Shown in pieces: positions 19,860 to 30,722 of a stretch of DNA of 52,241 nt (position 1 is its first letter; each line of letters opens with the position of its first letter). The notes beneath the pieces are model-generated. The model was not told where the DNA came from and searched no databases. It saw only the letters and a program-made list of their open reading frames with translations. The translations under genes were made by a program, and so were the position numbers. The stretch spans positions 1 through 52,241 of the forward strand of contig LT649263.1 in the NCBI GenBank assembly GCA_900128395.1, in the 5' to 3' direction. Origin of the DNA: Stramenopiles sp. TOSAG23-2 (Eukaryota; Sar).

Positions 19860-21339
19860 TCATTTCTTCCATTCCTCACCATTTGGAAATTGAAATTTTT
19901 CAATACTTTCTTTTTTCATTTCGGCATATCCAAATCTAATGGGTGCTTTGTAAAATAACCCACTATCGTTTTTATTAAAATCAACTGGATCGTAAAAATA
20001 TTCATGCAATACTGCTGTACTTTCACATACACGATCAATTTCATCTATAGGATTGAAACAAACATAATCAATCATTACCAAATGTCTTACATATTCACAT
20101 AAACCAACACCACCAGCATGTGGACATACTTTAATTTTTGCTTTTGCTGCCATTAGCAATACAGATAATATTTCACTTATCCCAGCTATACGACAAGAAT
20201 CAATTTGACAATATTTAATTGCATTCGTTTGGATCAATTGTTTAAATATAATTTTACTATTTGCAACTTCACCAGTAGCAACTCCTATGTCACTAAATTC
20301 TTTCAATGCGTTTGCAACCGTTAAATGTCCTAAAATATCATCGCAATTTGTTGGTTCTTCAATCCATAATGGTTTAAATTTCGATAATAATTTCATTTTC
20401 TCAATCGCTTCTGTTACATCCCATTTTTGATTTGCATCCATCATTAAAAAATTACCATTATCATAACCAATTACGGAACGTATTGCCTCAGCACGATCAA
20501 TATCCTCTTGTACATTTGCACTGCCAACTTTCATTTTAAAATACGTATGACCTTGTTTCAATGTTTCATCACATAATTTTTTTACTTTTTCAATTGAATA
20601 TCCTAACCATCCACAACTTGTCGTATATGCACGAAAACCTTGTGTTTTCATTAACTCTTTTCGTTCTTGCCATCCTGGTCGAACTTTTTTTAATAGCTCC
20701 AATGCTTCTTTTTTATCAATATAATCTGTCATATGTTTAAAATCAATAAATTCCACTAGTTCTTCTGGTTCCATATCAACGACTAATTCCCACAATGGTT
20801 TCTTCTCTTTCCTTGCCCAAAGGTCCCAAATTGCATTTAATATTGCACCTGCAGCCATGTGAATAACACCCTTTTCCGGGCCCAACCAACGTAACTGCCC
20901 ATCTTGTGTGATTTGATAATAAAAACCTTTATGATCTTCTTTATTCATCATATCTTTTAATATATCATTTTCAAAATCTTTTCCTACTAATACTTCAGAA
21001 AATGCTTCAATCGCTTTGCAAATAACTTCATTTCCACGCCCAAGTGAAAACGTAAGTCCATGGCCTTTTAATTCTTTGTCTTCAGAATCAGTATTAATTA
21101 TAATATAGGCACATGAATAATCTGGCAGAAAATGCTTCAATCGCTTTGCAAATAACTTCATTTCCACGCCCAAGTGAAAACGTAAGTCCATGGCCTTTTA
21201 ATTCTTTGTCTTCAGAATCAGTATTAATTATAATATAGGCACATGAATAATCTGGATTTTTATGTACAGCATCACTACCTGCTAATGTTTTTGATGTTGG
21301 AAAGCGTACATCGTATACTTCAATTGATGTGATTTTCAT
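19860..21339 (-). pseudogene. ENOSF1: L-fuconate dehydratase / ENOSF1-type enolase-superfamily enzyme, frame broken by duplication
   Basis: Mandelate-racemase-like sugar-acid dehydratase of the ENOSF1/L-fuconate dehydratase family. The start is the ATG at 21339 (MKITSIEVYDVRFPTS). Conserved residues are visible downstream: KMK bases (FKMKVG), metal ligands in MMDANQ, WIEEP and ATGE, then QIDSCR and the CPHAGGVGLCE His. An exact 130-bp tandem duplication near the 5' end (20996-21125 and 21126-21255) shifts the frame. Reading from the ATG leads to a stop soon after the duplicated part, while the downstream frame has no proper start. Omitting one copy would give about 449 residues, close to the human length. 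A 130-nt GC-AG intron at the repeat is also formally possible. Without one of these explanations the gene is inactive. The 3' end is complete. Confidence 0.85.
20996..21255. repeat. Exact 130-bp tandem duplication inside the ENOSF1-type gene
   Basis: Copy 1 is 20996-21125 and copy 2 is 21126-21255, identical by eye. 130 is not a multiple of three, so the duplication breaks the reading frame. Confidence 0.92.
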
Positions 21340-22332
21340 ATTGTATTATAGATACTATTATGAAATTTGTTATTATTCTTCCTTTTTGTATTGTATATTT
21401 AATATTGTATTATTGTCGTATCTATTTTTTTTTATATCGATATCTTCTCCTCTCGGTATCTTTTTTTATATTATTTATAATATATTTCCCCCTGATATAC
21501 CAACAATACGGTATTTATTTTTTTGAAGAAGTAAGGTGCTACAGTAAGAATAATTTAAATATTTAAATTGTTATCTTGGGCTTCCTTATATTTTTCTAAT
21601 TAAGGCTATAATACCTATACCTGGTATTATTTGTGGTAGACGACTATGTGCGCACGTTCGTATCGATAAGGTAAATATTTTTTCATCTCCTTTCTGTTCC
21701 ATTAGCAGACGACTATCTGTTTCTGCTATTCATTTACTAAATACCTTAATACGATGTTACCCCTCTCTCGCGCGACGACGTTGTTCTTCTTTTTTATTTC
21801 TTTTTCTCATAAAAAACATTTACGTTACATTAGTGCATTATTATGTTTAAAACATTATATTCACATACATCATATGTGTACATGCATTCCATTATGGTAT
21901 AACACAAACAGTTTAAGATTGTATAAATTAATTACAACAATATATATATTAATGATAATAAATAATAATATAACAAAGAAAACAAAAAAGCAGATAAAAA
22001 CATGCCAAGAGAACATCGTAGTACGACGAAAAGAAAATTTCAACAATGTGTCAAATACAAAAAGTTTTACGAGTAAAAATTTTATAAAAATTTAACTACT
22101 AACTATTTGTACTTAATTGAAACATAATCCTATATTAATTTTTAATTTACGATACGACTGGATTACATATACATACGTAAAAAATTAATAAAAAATAATT
22201 GTGGAAAACAAATTACACCACTAAAAGTGAAAAACAAAATTAAGAAACACAACATAAATGTATATATGAAAAACAAACCAACACAATCTAGTTCGCTTTC
22301 ATATGTACAAGGTTATATAATTATTTAAAATA
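21340..22332. promoter_or_regulatory. Divergent promoter region with TACCTGGTA and two AGACGACTA sites
   Basis: AT-rich gap between the ENOSF1-type gene and a small unknown. It holds an exact TACCTGGTA at 21618-21626 and AGACGACTA at 21638-21646 and 21707-21715, so both shared motifs lie within 100 bp. A 113-codon open frame at 21754-22095 starts with ATG and is basic, but has no recognisable content; I leave it uncalled. The regulatory role is inference. Confidence 0.5.
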
Positions 22333-22677
22333 ATGTCTAAAAAGTTGCAGAAAAATGGGGTATATGATATAATACAATTTGTAGATATTGAATGGGGTGA
22401 AAAATTTAATAATTCACAATTAACTGGTGAAAATATGGATACGTGCAAAATAAATTTAAATTCAAAACCTCCAACATTAAATTTTATGGATACAAAATTT
22501 ACAGGCACTGTTCTTGATTTGCCACAAGCATCATCGTCATCCTCGTCGTCGTCCTCGAAGTCAAACAATAAAAAGAGTGATAAATTATCAAATGTAATAT
22601 TAAGTGAAAAATGTAATGAAAAAATTAAAATAATTGGACAAACAAATAGAATTATAGAGTTTCATATTGACAAATAA
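22333..22677 (+). CDS. Small unknown protein with Ser-rich tract
   Basis: Protein of 114 residues that I cannot assign. The ATG at 22333 is the first in frame. The segment TLNFMDTKFTGTVLDLPQ (about 49-66) loosely recalls the KxTGTVLDLPC strand of TAF7-type TFIID subunits, but the rest of that domain is absent and the Cys is Gln, so this may be coincidence. A nine-Ser tract and a basic KSNNKKSDK segment follow, then a short Ile-rich end. Coding composition and position between a motif-rich upstream gap and a convergent neighbour favour a real gene. Confidence 0.5.
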   Translation: MSKKLQKNGVYDIIQFVDIEWGEKFNNSQLTGENMDTCKINLNSKPPTLNFMDTKFTGTVLDLPQASSSSSSSSSKSNNKKSDKLSNVILSEKCNEKIKIIGQTNRIIEFHIDK

Positions 22678-23110
22678 TAGTACTAAAAATATTTATAGAG
22701 AGAGATAGATCTTTATTACGTACGAGAAGTAGTGAGGAGTGTTATATGAGTGTAACAGTGCGGAGTATGAAATATATTTTCTAAAAAATACGTAAAATGA
22801 TATTATGAGCTTATTCGAACACCTTCTGGGAAAAAAAAGTCTCTTTTGATATTGTTGATATATATGATATATTTTCGTACATCTCATATTATACGAATCG
22901 TGGTATATAAATGATATTATTAGACTATGCTGCCAGGTAAGCAAGCTGGCAAGCTGGAAATCTCAAGGTGGAAAGACTCTGCGCTTGCCAGAGTATAGAT
23001 GCCAGGTATTACTCGCATTATTTTAATATTATTCTTTAATATAATACGCGAAGTATATAATATATAAGATTTAAAAAATTCGTATTTTTTTTTTAGAAAA
23101 TCGACTCCAT
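22678..23110. other. Convergent intergenic region with a CAAGCTGG cryptic repeat
   Basis: AT-rich, with a GC-richer block at about 22928-23010 containing GCAAGCTGGCAAGCTGG and two CCAGGTA 7-mers, partial matches to the upstream 9-mer. I see no gene. Confidence 0.45.
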
Positions 23111-24065
23111 TCAAATTCTCAATGCATTCATAGCTGCACCAGCTGCCATATTTGCTGCTGTATTTGCAGCAACGTTACCCAAACTATTTACAGTTGAAGA
23201 AGCACTACTAACACTGGTTGATGAATATCTTCTATGATTCATTGGATTACGTGGGCGTTTCAATGGAAGTTTCTGCGGTGTTCTATTTTCTTTCATTGAC
23301 GTATAGGAACCAGTCATTTTATATTGACATAATCTACAGCCACATGGTACTGCTGGACCTTTTGCTTTCAATTTGTTTCTAGTTTCGATTTTATCTTTTG
23401 CTTTCATTTTCACGGTTTCCATTACTTCTATAAATTCAGTTACATCCATGTAATCACGCGGTGGATACATTTGTGCAATACAAACATCGCAACATGGTAT
23501 ATCATGATGGATATTATTACTTTCTGCCATACGATCACCTTTTGTTTTCTCCTTTGCTGGCAATGTTTTCTTTTTCTTACCACCTTTCTTACTTGTTTTC
23601 CTAGTAGATTTTTTCATTTTTTTCGAAGTAGTACTTTTACGACTACTTTTTTTACTTTTACTACTTTGAAATGATAATCCATTTGCATTTGAATGTTCTT
23701 CTAATAAGCTTGCTGCCCATACGTGCGTTGATCCAGCTGGTTCAGTAATTTCACGATAATCCGTTGGAGGTAAGAAATCAGCTGCGCATATCGGACAACA
23801 TTTACCACCACCATACATTCCAACAGGTGGTTTTTGTAATTTTACTTTACTTAATTGAGACTTCAATTAAAGCTAATTCTTCATAAAAATGTTGTGGACA
23901 AATTTCACAACATGCTGGTATTGTTGCTGGCGTTTGTGTTTTTGTTGTTGATGGTGATGCATTATCAGTAATTAGTTGTTTTCCAAATACTTGTTTATTT
24001 GGTAATATTATTCCAACAATTATGAATAATATAACAATTGATACGATATGATATTTGTTCATCAT
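23111..24065 (-). pseudogene. Secreted CC-x-x-C repeat protein with a +1 frame break
   Basis: Unrecognised Cys-rich protein encoded in two overlapping frames. The 5' part starts at the tandem ATGs at 24062-24065 (an in-frame ATG at 24095 is an alternative). It has a signal peptide (YHIVSIVILFIIVGIIL) and the first Cys module, CCEICPQHFY. Its frame stops at TAA 23847-23849. The 3' part continues in the +1 frame with no ATG of its own and a stop just upstream. It carries CCPICAADFLPPTDY, a Lys/Ser-rich linker, CCDVCIAQMYPPRDY, a CGCRLC module and an Ala-rich tail. The shared CC-x-x-C-x4-(F/M)-x-PP-x-DY pattern shows the two parts belong together. Skipping one T at AAG-T-AAA would join the frames. 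An indel, a sequencing error or programmed +1 shifting could explain this. Probably secreted or wall-associated, by inference from the signal peptide. Confidence 0.65.
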
Positions 24066-24095
24066 ATTATTCTGATGGATATGTATATAATACAT

Positions 24096-24515
24096 ACTTT
24101 GTTGATTTACTCGTTTTCTTAATGAATCGATTTAAATGAATGAATGAAAATCTATTATTTCTATTCATTCATTTCTATGACATATATATATATATATACA
24201 TATATATATCATAAAGTACTCATAACACTAGCTACCATACAATTAGGCCATGGTAGGTATACATATAGTATTGTACAACATTCTTCAAAATGTGTCCCGA
24301 ATATTGTTGTATCTTAACCTACAACGACAACAAAAATACGAGGGGAATATCACCTGAGGAAGATGAGGAAAGCACTTTCGTAAAGATTTAAAAAGTGGGG
24401 GGAGTGATTTAGTACTATGCCCATATTAATTTTTTAGTTGCCGAATTACTGTGAGATACCATGTTTATATTAGTTATGATATATATATATTTAATTCTAT
24501 TAATACAAACATTTG
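24096..24515. other. Divergent gap, no shared motif seen
   Basis: AT-rich with ATATAT repeats near 24182-24209. There is no exact TACCAGGTA or AGACGACTA here, unlike most divergent gaps in the window. The first ATG downstream (24516) gives a product without a signal peptide. Confidence 0.4.
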
Positions 24516-25370
24516 ATGAACAGACGACGTGTAGTTATAACACCGGAGCCTGTTCCTGTATTAGTTCCTGGTCAAAGTGGTGCAGCACCTGAACAAGAAT
24601 CACCAAAAGCTGAAACCGGAGCATCTACCGGTAGTGCAGAGCCAGAAGCAAAACCATTAGTTTGGGATAAAATTAAAAGATTGTACGATGAAAATAAAGA
24701 CAATAAAATTAGCTGGGCAGAACTTATTGCAGCAGCGCCAAAATTAAATACTCTACGTATGAAAACAATATTTATTAAAATCGCTGGTCCAAAAGGTTTA
24801 GCAAGCTACAATGATTATTTAAAGTTCGTTACACATGCGAAAAAAGTACCAGATGCACCAAAAGAACCTGAAACCCCAAGTGAGCCAATGAGACCTACAC
24901 CAAGTGAGCCAATGGAACCAATGAGACCTACACCAATGGAGCCAATGAAACCTCCAACTATGTGCCCAATGCCACGTTGTATGCCACCACAGCCACATTG
25001 TATTATTGAACCAAGTATGGAAAAGAATGAAAACGGTTGTCCAAAATATCCATGTGGTAAAATTACATGTGAACCTAAAGCACCGAAGGTGGAACCAATG
25101 GAGCCTGTCACTGTAGCGCCAAAACCAATGGAGAAACATTGGGAAAAGGTTTTAAGATTATATGACGAAAACAAAGATAATAAAGTAAGCTGGAGTGAGT
25201 TGATTAAGGCACAGCCTAAATTAAATACGATGGAAATGAAAGCAATTTTCAACAATATTTCAAAAAATCAAGGTGGTTTAGCTAGTTATAATGACTACAT
25301 ACAATTTGTCAAACGATCTGAAGAAGTAAAACCAATGGCAAGGCCAATGATGATGGATAGGAGATTGTAA
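24516..25370 (+). CDS. Duplicated EF-hand protein with Pro/Cys-rich linker
   Basis: Protein of 284 residues with two near-identical modules of about 60 residues, at about 50-107 and 208-267. Each has WxKxxRLYDENKDNK(I/V)SWxEL, an EF-hand loop with Asp, Asn and Asp ligands and final Glu but Asn where Gly is usual. Each then has PKLNTxxMK and a degenerate second half, GLASYNDYxxFV. Between them lies a Met/Pro/Glu-rich linker (repeats of PTPSEPMEPM type) and a seven-Cys block containing GCPKYPCGKITC. Such Cys/Pro blocks usually occur in extracellular proteins, yet no signal peptide follows the only ATG, so the true 5' end may be missing. A stop lies four codons upstream. Probably Ca-binding; the role is unknown. 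It converges on RMT2. Confidence 0.72.
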   Translation: MNRRRVVITPEPVPVLVPGQSGAAPEQESPKAETGASTGSAEPEAKPLVWDKIKRLYDENKDNKISWAELIAAAPKLNTLRMKTIFIKIAGPKGLASYNDYLKFVTHAKKVPDAPKEPETPSEPMRPTPSEPMEPMRPTPMEPMKPPTMCPMPRCMPPQPHCIIEPSMEKNENGCPKYPCGKITCEPKAPKVEPMEPVTVAPKPMEKHWEKVLRLYDENKDNKVSWSELIKAQPKLNTMEMKAIFNNISKNQGGLASYNDYIQFVKRSEEVKPMARPMMMDRRL

Positions 25371-25516
25371 ACATAATGGGAAAATTTGTGAGAAGAGAGA
25401 TATGATACGACCCGTTCATACTGTACAGTGTATCATTATTACACCCCGAGAGAATATATGACACACACCAAAGAAAATTACGACACTCAACAAATATTTT
25501 TTTACTTTTTCCTCCC

Positions 25517-26572
25517 TCACCCTTTAATACATACTGGCAAATAATATTGATTTGAATTAAAATATCGAAATGATGTATCCTTCCATATTTCTTCATCACT
25601 AACATCAATATCAACTGGATAAAAATCAATTTGTGTAAAATTCATTTGCGTCAACTCAATTTTAATACATTCACATGCAACACCAAGGAAAAAAACATTA
25701 TCAGATATTCCATTGAAAAAACTATACATTCCACCAGGCCTAACTAATTTCGGCAAATGTTGATGAAATTCTCTTAAATGCCCAACATCATCAAATGTAT
25801 CAAAATAAACACTATCAAATGTACCGACGGTATCGATTACATCTTGCCATCGTCCAAAAACAATTTTAACATTTGGTTTCTTATCCCATCCATCAGCAAT
25901 CATTTTTTTATATACTTGCGGATGCGCTTCAATTATTGTATGTGATTTTACAGGATATTTTTGTATAGCTGTATCAATATAACCCATACCAAAACCTATG
26001 TTTAAAACATCGCCTTTACTTTGGCATAAAAGTTGCGCGTGTGCTTCCATCAATGGTTCCTCCCATTGCATCATTACACCACGATTTTCATCATCTAATA
26101 ATGCATTTCCTTCGTATCTAACATTTCGCTCAATGAAAATTTTCTCCTTTGCTTTTGGCACTTGCGTTTTATTTGCCACTTTATTTGCATCCAATGCAGC
26201 AAATAATAATTCAGCTTGTACTCCTATATTTACTAATTGGTTAACCATTTTTTGGTTATTCACTTTTAACGCATAGTCACCAGCACTTTCTCCATATTGA
26301 TCTAATGCATTCCATGGTGCTCCATGTTGTATTAATACACTAACAATTTCATGTTGTCCAAATTTTGCGGCTAACATCAAGCCGCTAGTACCATTATTTG
26401 GATTTTGAAAATTCGCTGGTACAGATGACGTAGAATCTTTTGAAGATAAAATTTTTTCTACCGTTTTAATATCACCATTTTCAATTGCCGTGAAAAATTC
26501 TTCTTGTATTTTTGTTAAAGGAATCGTAGTATTTTCGTTTTTATTATTATTATTTTCCACTATCGTTGCCAT
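25517..26572 (-). CDS. RMT2: RMT2-type protein arginine N5-methyltransferase with ankyrin repeats
   Basis: Transfers a methyl group from S-adenosylmethionine to the internal (delta) nitrogen of protein arginine; in yeast the substrate is ribosomal protein Rpl12. The 351 residues comprise N-terminal ankyrin repeats at about 20-115 (NNGTSGLMLAAKFGQHEIVSVL is typical) and a Rossmann-fold methyltransferase at about 140-350. Motif I is NIGFGMGYIDTAIQ (about 190). IIEAHPQV follows, with the acidic end of strand 2 that binds the SAM ribose. FDSVYFDTFDD and HLPKLVRPGGMYSFFNG complete the RMT2/GAMT-type core. The ankyrin-methyltransferase order is diagnostic for RMT2. The ATG at 26572 is in an AT-rich context. 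It is convergent with the EF-hand gene (146 bp between stops) and divergent from NOLC1. Confidence 0.93.
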   Translation of the reverse strand: MATIVENNNNKNENTTIPLTKIQEEFFTAIENGDIKTVEKILSSKDSTSSVPANFQNPNNGTSGLMLAAKFGQHEIVSVLIQHGAPWNALDQYGESAGDYALKVNNQKMVNQLVNIGVQAELLFAALDANKVANKTQVPKAKEKIFIERNVRYEGNALLDDENRGVMMQWEEPLMEAHAQLLCQSKGDVLNIGFGMGYIDTAIQKYPVKSHTIIEAHPQVYKKMIADGWDKKPNVKIVFGRWQDVIDTVGTFDSVYFDTFDDVGHLREFHQHLPKLVRPGGMYSFFNGISDNVFFLGVACECIKIELTQMNFTQIDFYPVDIDVSDEEIWKDTSFRYFNSNQYYLPVCIKG

Positions 26573-27049
26573 TTTTATTTTTATTTTTCCATTAATAATT
26601 ATTATAACAAATGAAAAGTTAAATGACTTGCTTTATTTAATTATATATAATATCTACCTTCATTAATTAGTTTCCAAATCTATATCTATATCTACCTTAT
26701 ATAATTAAATCTATTTTTTGTGGTAAAAAATTTTGCATTTGTCAATATTGTTTTCTTATTACTATTAACAGGTTCATAGCATCATCTTCTTTTTTCGCGA
26801 AAACAAACTCCATCATCAAAGCGACTCGCAATAACAACACTACATTAACATAGCTATTTATTAATTTGATGATGCTGCGGGCATGCTATTATAATGGATG
26901 GTGATGAAGAATTGAAGACGATTTTACAACCATATATATTGTATTAATAGAAGATGTATTTATTATAGATAAGGAGAAGACATAGACAGATAGACAACTA
27001 ACAATGTAAACAGATACAAACAAAAGAAGAAACAATTAGAATAGCAAAC
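26573..27049. other. Divergent gap between RMT2 and NOLC1
   Basis: AT-rich, 477 bp. I see no exact copy of either shared upstream motif and no gene. Confidence 0.4.
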
Positions 27050-27833
27050 ATGCCATCAACAAATAATGAAACCGATACCAATGAATTGAGTGCCATGGTA
27101 TATGAGTACTTGAAACAAAAAAATATGAAGAAAACTTCTGAGCAATTTTTAAAAGAATCCAATAAAGTATTTAAAGGAGATGCAAAATCTGTATTAAATA
27201 AAGCTACACCGATAAAATTAAAAGATTTATTTTCTAGCAAGAAAGGGGATAGTGATGAGAATGAGAACGATGCGGATAGTGAAAGTAGTAGTGATAGTGA
27301 TTCTAGCTCTGATTCAGATTCTGATTCCGATGATGAAGAAGAAGTAAAATCGCAACCAAGTAAAAAAATAGAGGAAAAGAAAATTGCAGCAACGAACAAC
27401 GTAGTTCCTGCTGTTAAAAAGAACAATAAAGAATCGCCCTCCTCCTCCTCATCATCATCATCATCAGACTCTGATAATGAAAAAGATTCACGCTCTGCTG
27501 CTATTAGCCAAAGAACAAAAGCACCTGCAGCAATTACGAATGCTAAAGACAGTAGTAGTAGCAGTAGTAGTAGCGATAGCGATTCATCGTCTTCAGATGA
27601 TGAAGAGCAAAATAAGACAAAAAATGTCGTTGCGAAAAAAACTGAAGCTGCTGTAGTAGTTAAGAAAAGTAATGGTGTTCCAAAACCTGTTATTAAAGCT
27701 AATGTCAGCAGTAGCAGTAGTAGCAGTAGCAGTAGTAGTAGTAGTGATAGCGATTCATCTTCCTCAGATGATGAAGGTAATAATAAATCACTTGATAAGC
27801 AACTTGGTGCTACAAAACGAAAATTATCTTTTG

Positions 27834-27870
<37 letters not shown>

Positions 27871-28474
27871 TAAGAAAAGTACATCAACAAATCCACCATT
27901 GAAAAAACGAAAAACAGAAAAGGGTAAAAGTAGTTCAGACGATTCATCATCGTCCTCCTCATCATCTGATTCTAGTTCGGACTCTGATGATGATGATGAT
28001 GTAAAGATGACTGTAAAAAGCAATACCAATACCGATAATAAAAAAAACAATGCACCAACGACAACAAAAGTTGTAGCAGAAAGTAGTAGTGAAGGTAGTT
28101 CATCTGAAGGTTCATCAGATGATTCTTCTTCTGATTCTGATTCCTCAGATGATGAAATGGTGAAAAAAACTACGAATAAAGCATCTGCTGAAAGTAAAAC
28201 GGTAAAAAGTCATCAAAAAGAACGTTTTTGTCGTATTAATATTGAAGCAGAATTAGAAAGTGTTGCTGGTACACGTTTTGCTGATAATTCATATGAAGGT
28301 ACATTTGGCGATGAAGGTTGGGGTGCTGGTGCATCTGCAATTTTATTACAAACACGTGGTAAAGATTTTCGTCACGAAAAAACAAAAAAGAAACGTGGTA
28401 CTTATCGTGGTGGAAAAATTGATTCAATGACCACAAGAAGTATTAAATATGATAGTAGTTCAGATGAAGAATAA
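27050..28474 (+). CDS. NOLC1: NOLC1/Nopp140 (SRP40) nucleolar phosphoprotein
   Basis: Nucleolar and Cajal-body chaperone for snoRNPs and RNA polymerase I. The 474 residues have the full family layout. A LisH motif at about 10-40 (SAMVYEYLKQKNMKKTSEQF) supports dimerisation. The centre holds at least five blocks of acidic serine clusters alternating with Lys/Ala/Pro-rich basic segments; the Ser-Asp-Glu pattern fits CK2 phosphorylation. The SRP40 C-terminal domain at about 391-461 has FCRINIE, GWGAGASAILLQTRGKDF and RHEKTKKKRGTYRGGKID. A poly-Asn run interrupts the third block. The ATG at 27050 directly precedes the LisH helix. It is followed on the same strand by the PP2C gene, one of two breaks in strand alternation. 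Confidence 0.95.
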
Positions 28475-29098
28475 AGAAAAGGAAGGAGAAAAGGTTTTTG
28501 TGGTGATTTAAAAAGAGAAAAACACGCGTGGTAGAAGGAGGAGAAAATAAAAGTTTAAAAATATTATTATTGTGTATATTTTTAGTATAACACCCCAATA
28601 TATTTTTAATATACAGTATACTGTAATATTAGTATTTCTTCATATAATAATATGCATCCTGGATCTGGATCCTGGAAATGATTATAAGGTATATTAGGTC
28701 AACAGCACTGTAAATTAAAATGGGTTATTTATATTATAGCTCGTATCCTCGTAGCGTGTAGACTACTGTCTGGCTGTCCTGTATGTACAAGGCTCCTCGT
28801 AGTCTACCAGGTAGCTAATGAGGGCCGCCACATCTGGCCATCTGCCATCTGGCCACATCGACGATCTTTTTATAGATCTCTCCTCGGTGCTCGTCCTCGA
28901 GATGATAGATCTACTGCTAGACTACTGTATCTTAATCTCGCGTCTGCTGTGGTACTCTGGTATAATATAGCACTTTTATAAAGATATATATACTATTCCG
29001 TATAGATAGATGGTGCAAAGAGTGCAAAGAGAAGCAAACAAACGTATAGGTATATACATTAAAGGAAACACAAGAAGTTTTCATTGTGTAAAAAAAAT
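28475..29098. promoter_or_regulatory. Intergenic region with TACCAGGTA and a GC-rich cryptic repeat
   Basis: The stretch at 28740-28960 is clearly GC-richer than its surroundings. It contains exact TACCAGGTA at 28805-28813, a CATCTGGCCATCTGCC-type short repeat at about 28829-28858, and the related string TAGACTACTGT twice (about 28759 and 28919). It lies upstream of the PP2C gene. The promoter role is inferred from the shared motif. Confidence 0.4.
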
Positions 29099-29218
29099 AT
29101 GTTTTCGACTATACAACGCAGTTCTAAATATTTTTCAACTCCATCTTGTCGCCGTTTGTATAAAGATTTCTTTCCTCCATTAAATCAATATAGAACCATT
29201 TCATCTACAAAAATAGCA

Positions 29219-29249
<31 letters not shown>

Positions 29250-30073
29250 GTAAAGGCGACGATGACACAACAATACCCGATGCGCCATCAAAATTCCGTA
29301 CCTCCAGCTCATACTTACCACATCCAGACAAGGTAGAAACAAATGGAGAGGATGCCTTTATGATATCATCATGTGATCGTGTTCTTGGTGTAGCTGATGG
29401 TGTTGGTGGTTGGCGTGATTTAGGTGTGGATGCCGGTGAATTTTCAAGGGAACTTATGAAACATGCGGAAAACTATGTTAATGACACCGGTATACCAGAG
29501 CCACGATTTATTCTACAAACAGCATATGACAATGTTGAATCTATTGGGACCAGCACTATATGTCTTGTTAGTATCTTAAAAGGTAAATTGCAATCTTGCA
29601 ATTTAGGTGATTCAGGTTTTTGCATCTTTCGTCGTGGTGGTGAAGAAAATCCAAATTGTTTAGAAGAATATAAACTCATTTACAAAACTGTAGAACAAAC
29701 ACATTTTTTTAATTGTCCATATCAAATAGGTACAAATAGTAATGATGGTCCAGAAAATGCTGAATTCATTGAATATGATGTAAATATAGGTGATTTAGTA
29801 ATAGCTGCGACTGATGGTGTATTTGATAATGTTTTTGAATATGAGTTGGAAGAATTGATAAATGAAAATATTGATGTATATGTTGATACAAAAAGCAAAG
29901 CATTAGATGAGTCATTAGATAAATGTTCAAAAATAATTGCAACAACTGCACATCGTTATGGTGTTGATAGGAAACGACATGGTCCATTTAGTAAAAATGC
30001 ATCATTGTTTGGTTATGATTATAGTGGTGGTAAAACGGATGATGTTACGGTAGTTTTAGGTTATGTTGTTTAA
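29099..30073 (+). CDS. PPTC7: PPTC7-type PP2C protein phosphatase, probably mitochondrial
   Basis: Mn/Mg-dependent Ser/Thr phosphatase of 324 residues. The ATG at 29099 is the first in frame. The N-terminus is rich in Arg, Ser and Phe without acidic residues at first (MFSTIQRSSKYFSTPSCRR), fitting a mitochondrial targeting peptide. A poly-Asn run follows. Catalytic motifs are GEDAFMIS, VLGVADGVGGWRDLGVD, GTSTICLVSIL, NLGDSGFCIFR, AATDGVFDNV and GGKTDDVTVVLGYV, so the metal-binding aspartates are present. GVADGVGGWRD-G-D is the signature of the PPTC7/azospore-like branch, which in animals and yeast acts in the mitochondrial matrix on coenzyme Q and import factors. It lies downstream of NOLC1 on the same strand and converges on the repeat-protein gene. 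Confidence 0.92.
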
Positions 30074-30722
30074 AATTCGTACAAATATATATATATATAT
30101 GGTTGTGTGGATAATAATGTGTGCATGATTATTATATAGTTAATGATATGATATCTATGATATCATTTTTAGTTTTATATGTTGGATGAATATATCATTA
30201 ATGTTAATAATATTTCTGTATGTTTACGTGTTGTTTATGTGCACACTTATTACATGTTTTTCTTTTAGAGAGTTTGAATGTAGACATGTATGTATATATT
30301 GTATATATATATAATGATAATATATATATATCATATATATATGTGTGATATGATACTGATTTTTTATGTGAATTGTGTGTGTGGTGCATTACTGTATGAT
30401 ACATCATGTGTATCATAACACACAAGATATCAGTATACACCGAGTATACGTTCGTATGATTTAATGATACCGTGTGTGTGTGTGTGTGTAATATTAAAAG
30501 GGGAGTTAATTTACGCATAATATTTATTTTTTAATATTTACTCATGATAACGTAATCGTTTTGTTCGCGCATAATATACATGCATAATATTTTTTTAATA
30601 CGGTACACGGTATATATTTTACGTGTAATTTAAAAATGTTATACAAAAAAATGTACGTTTTTAATATAAATTTATTTTTTTATAATAAAAATGACGATTT
30701 TCTCTCAACAACACCTTCTCTC
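30074..30722. repeat. Convergent AT-rich region with (GT)9 and ATATAT palindromic runs
   Basis: A pure (GT)9 microsatellite lies at 30472-30489, and runs of TATATA in both orientations at 30296-30342 could form hairpins. I see no gene and no exact shared motif. Confidence 0.6.

Noticed and set aside
21754-22095. 113-codon ATG frame upstream of the small unknown gene
   Set aside because: Begins with translated low-complexity sequence and shows no known motif; position in a promoter-like gap argues against it, though it cannot be excluded.
26998-28050. 350-codon minus-strand open frame opposite NOLC1
   Set aside because: Antisense shadow of the Ser/Asp repeats; the sense frame has LisH and SRP40 domains.
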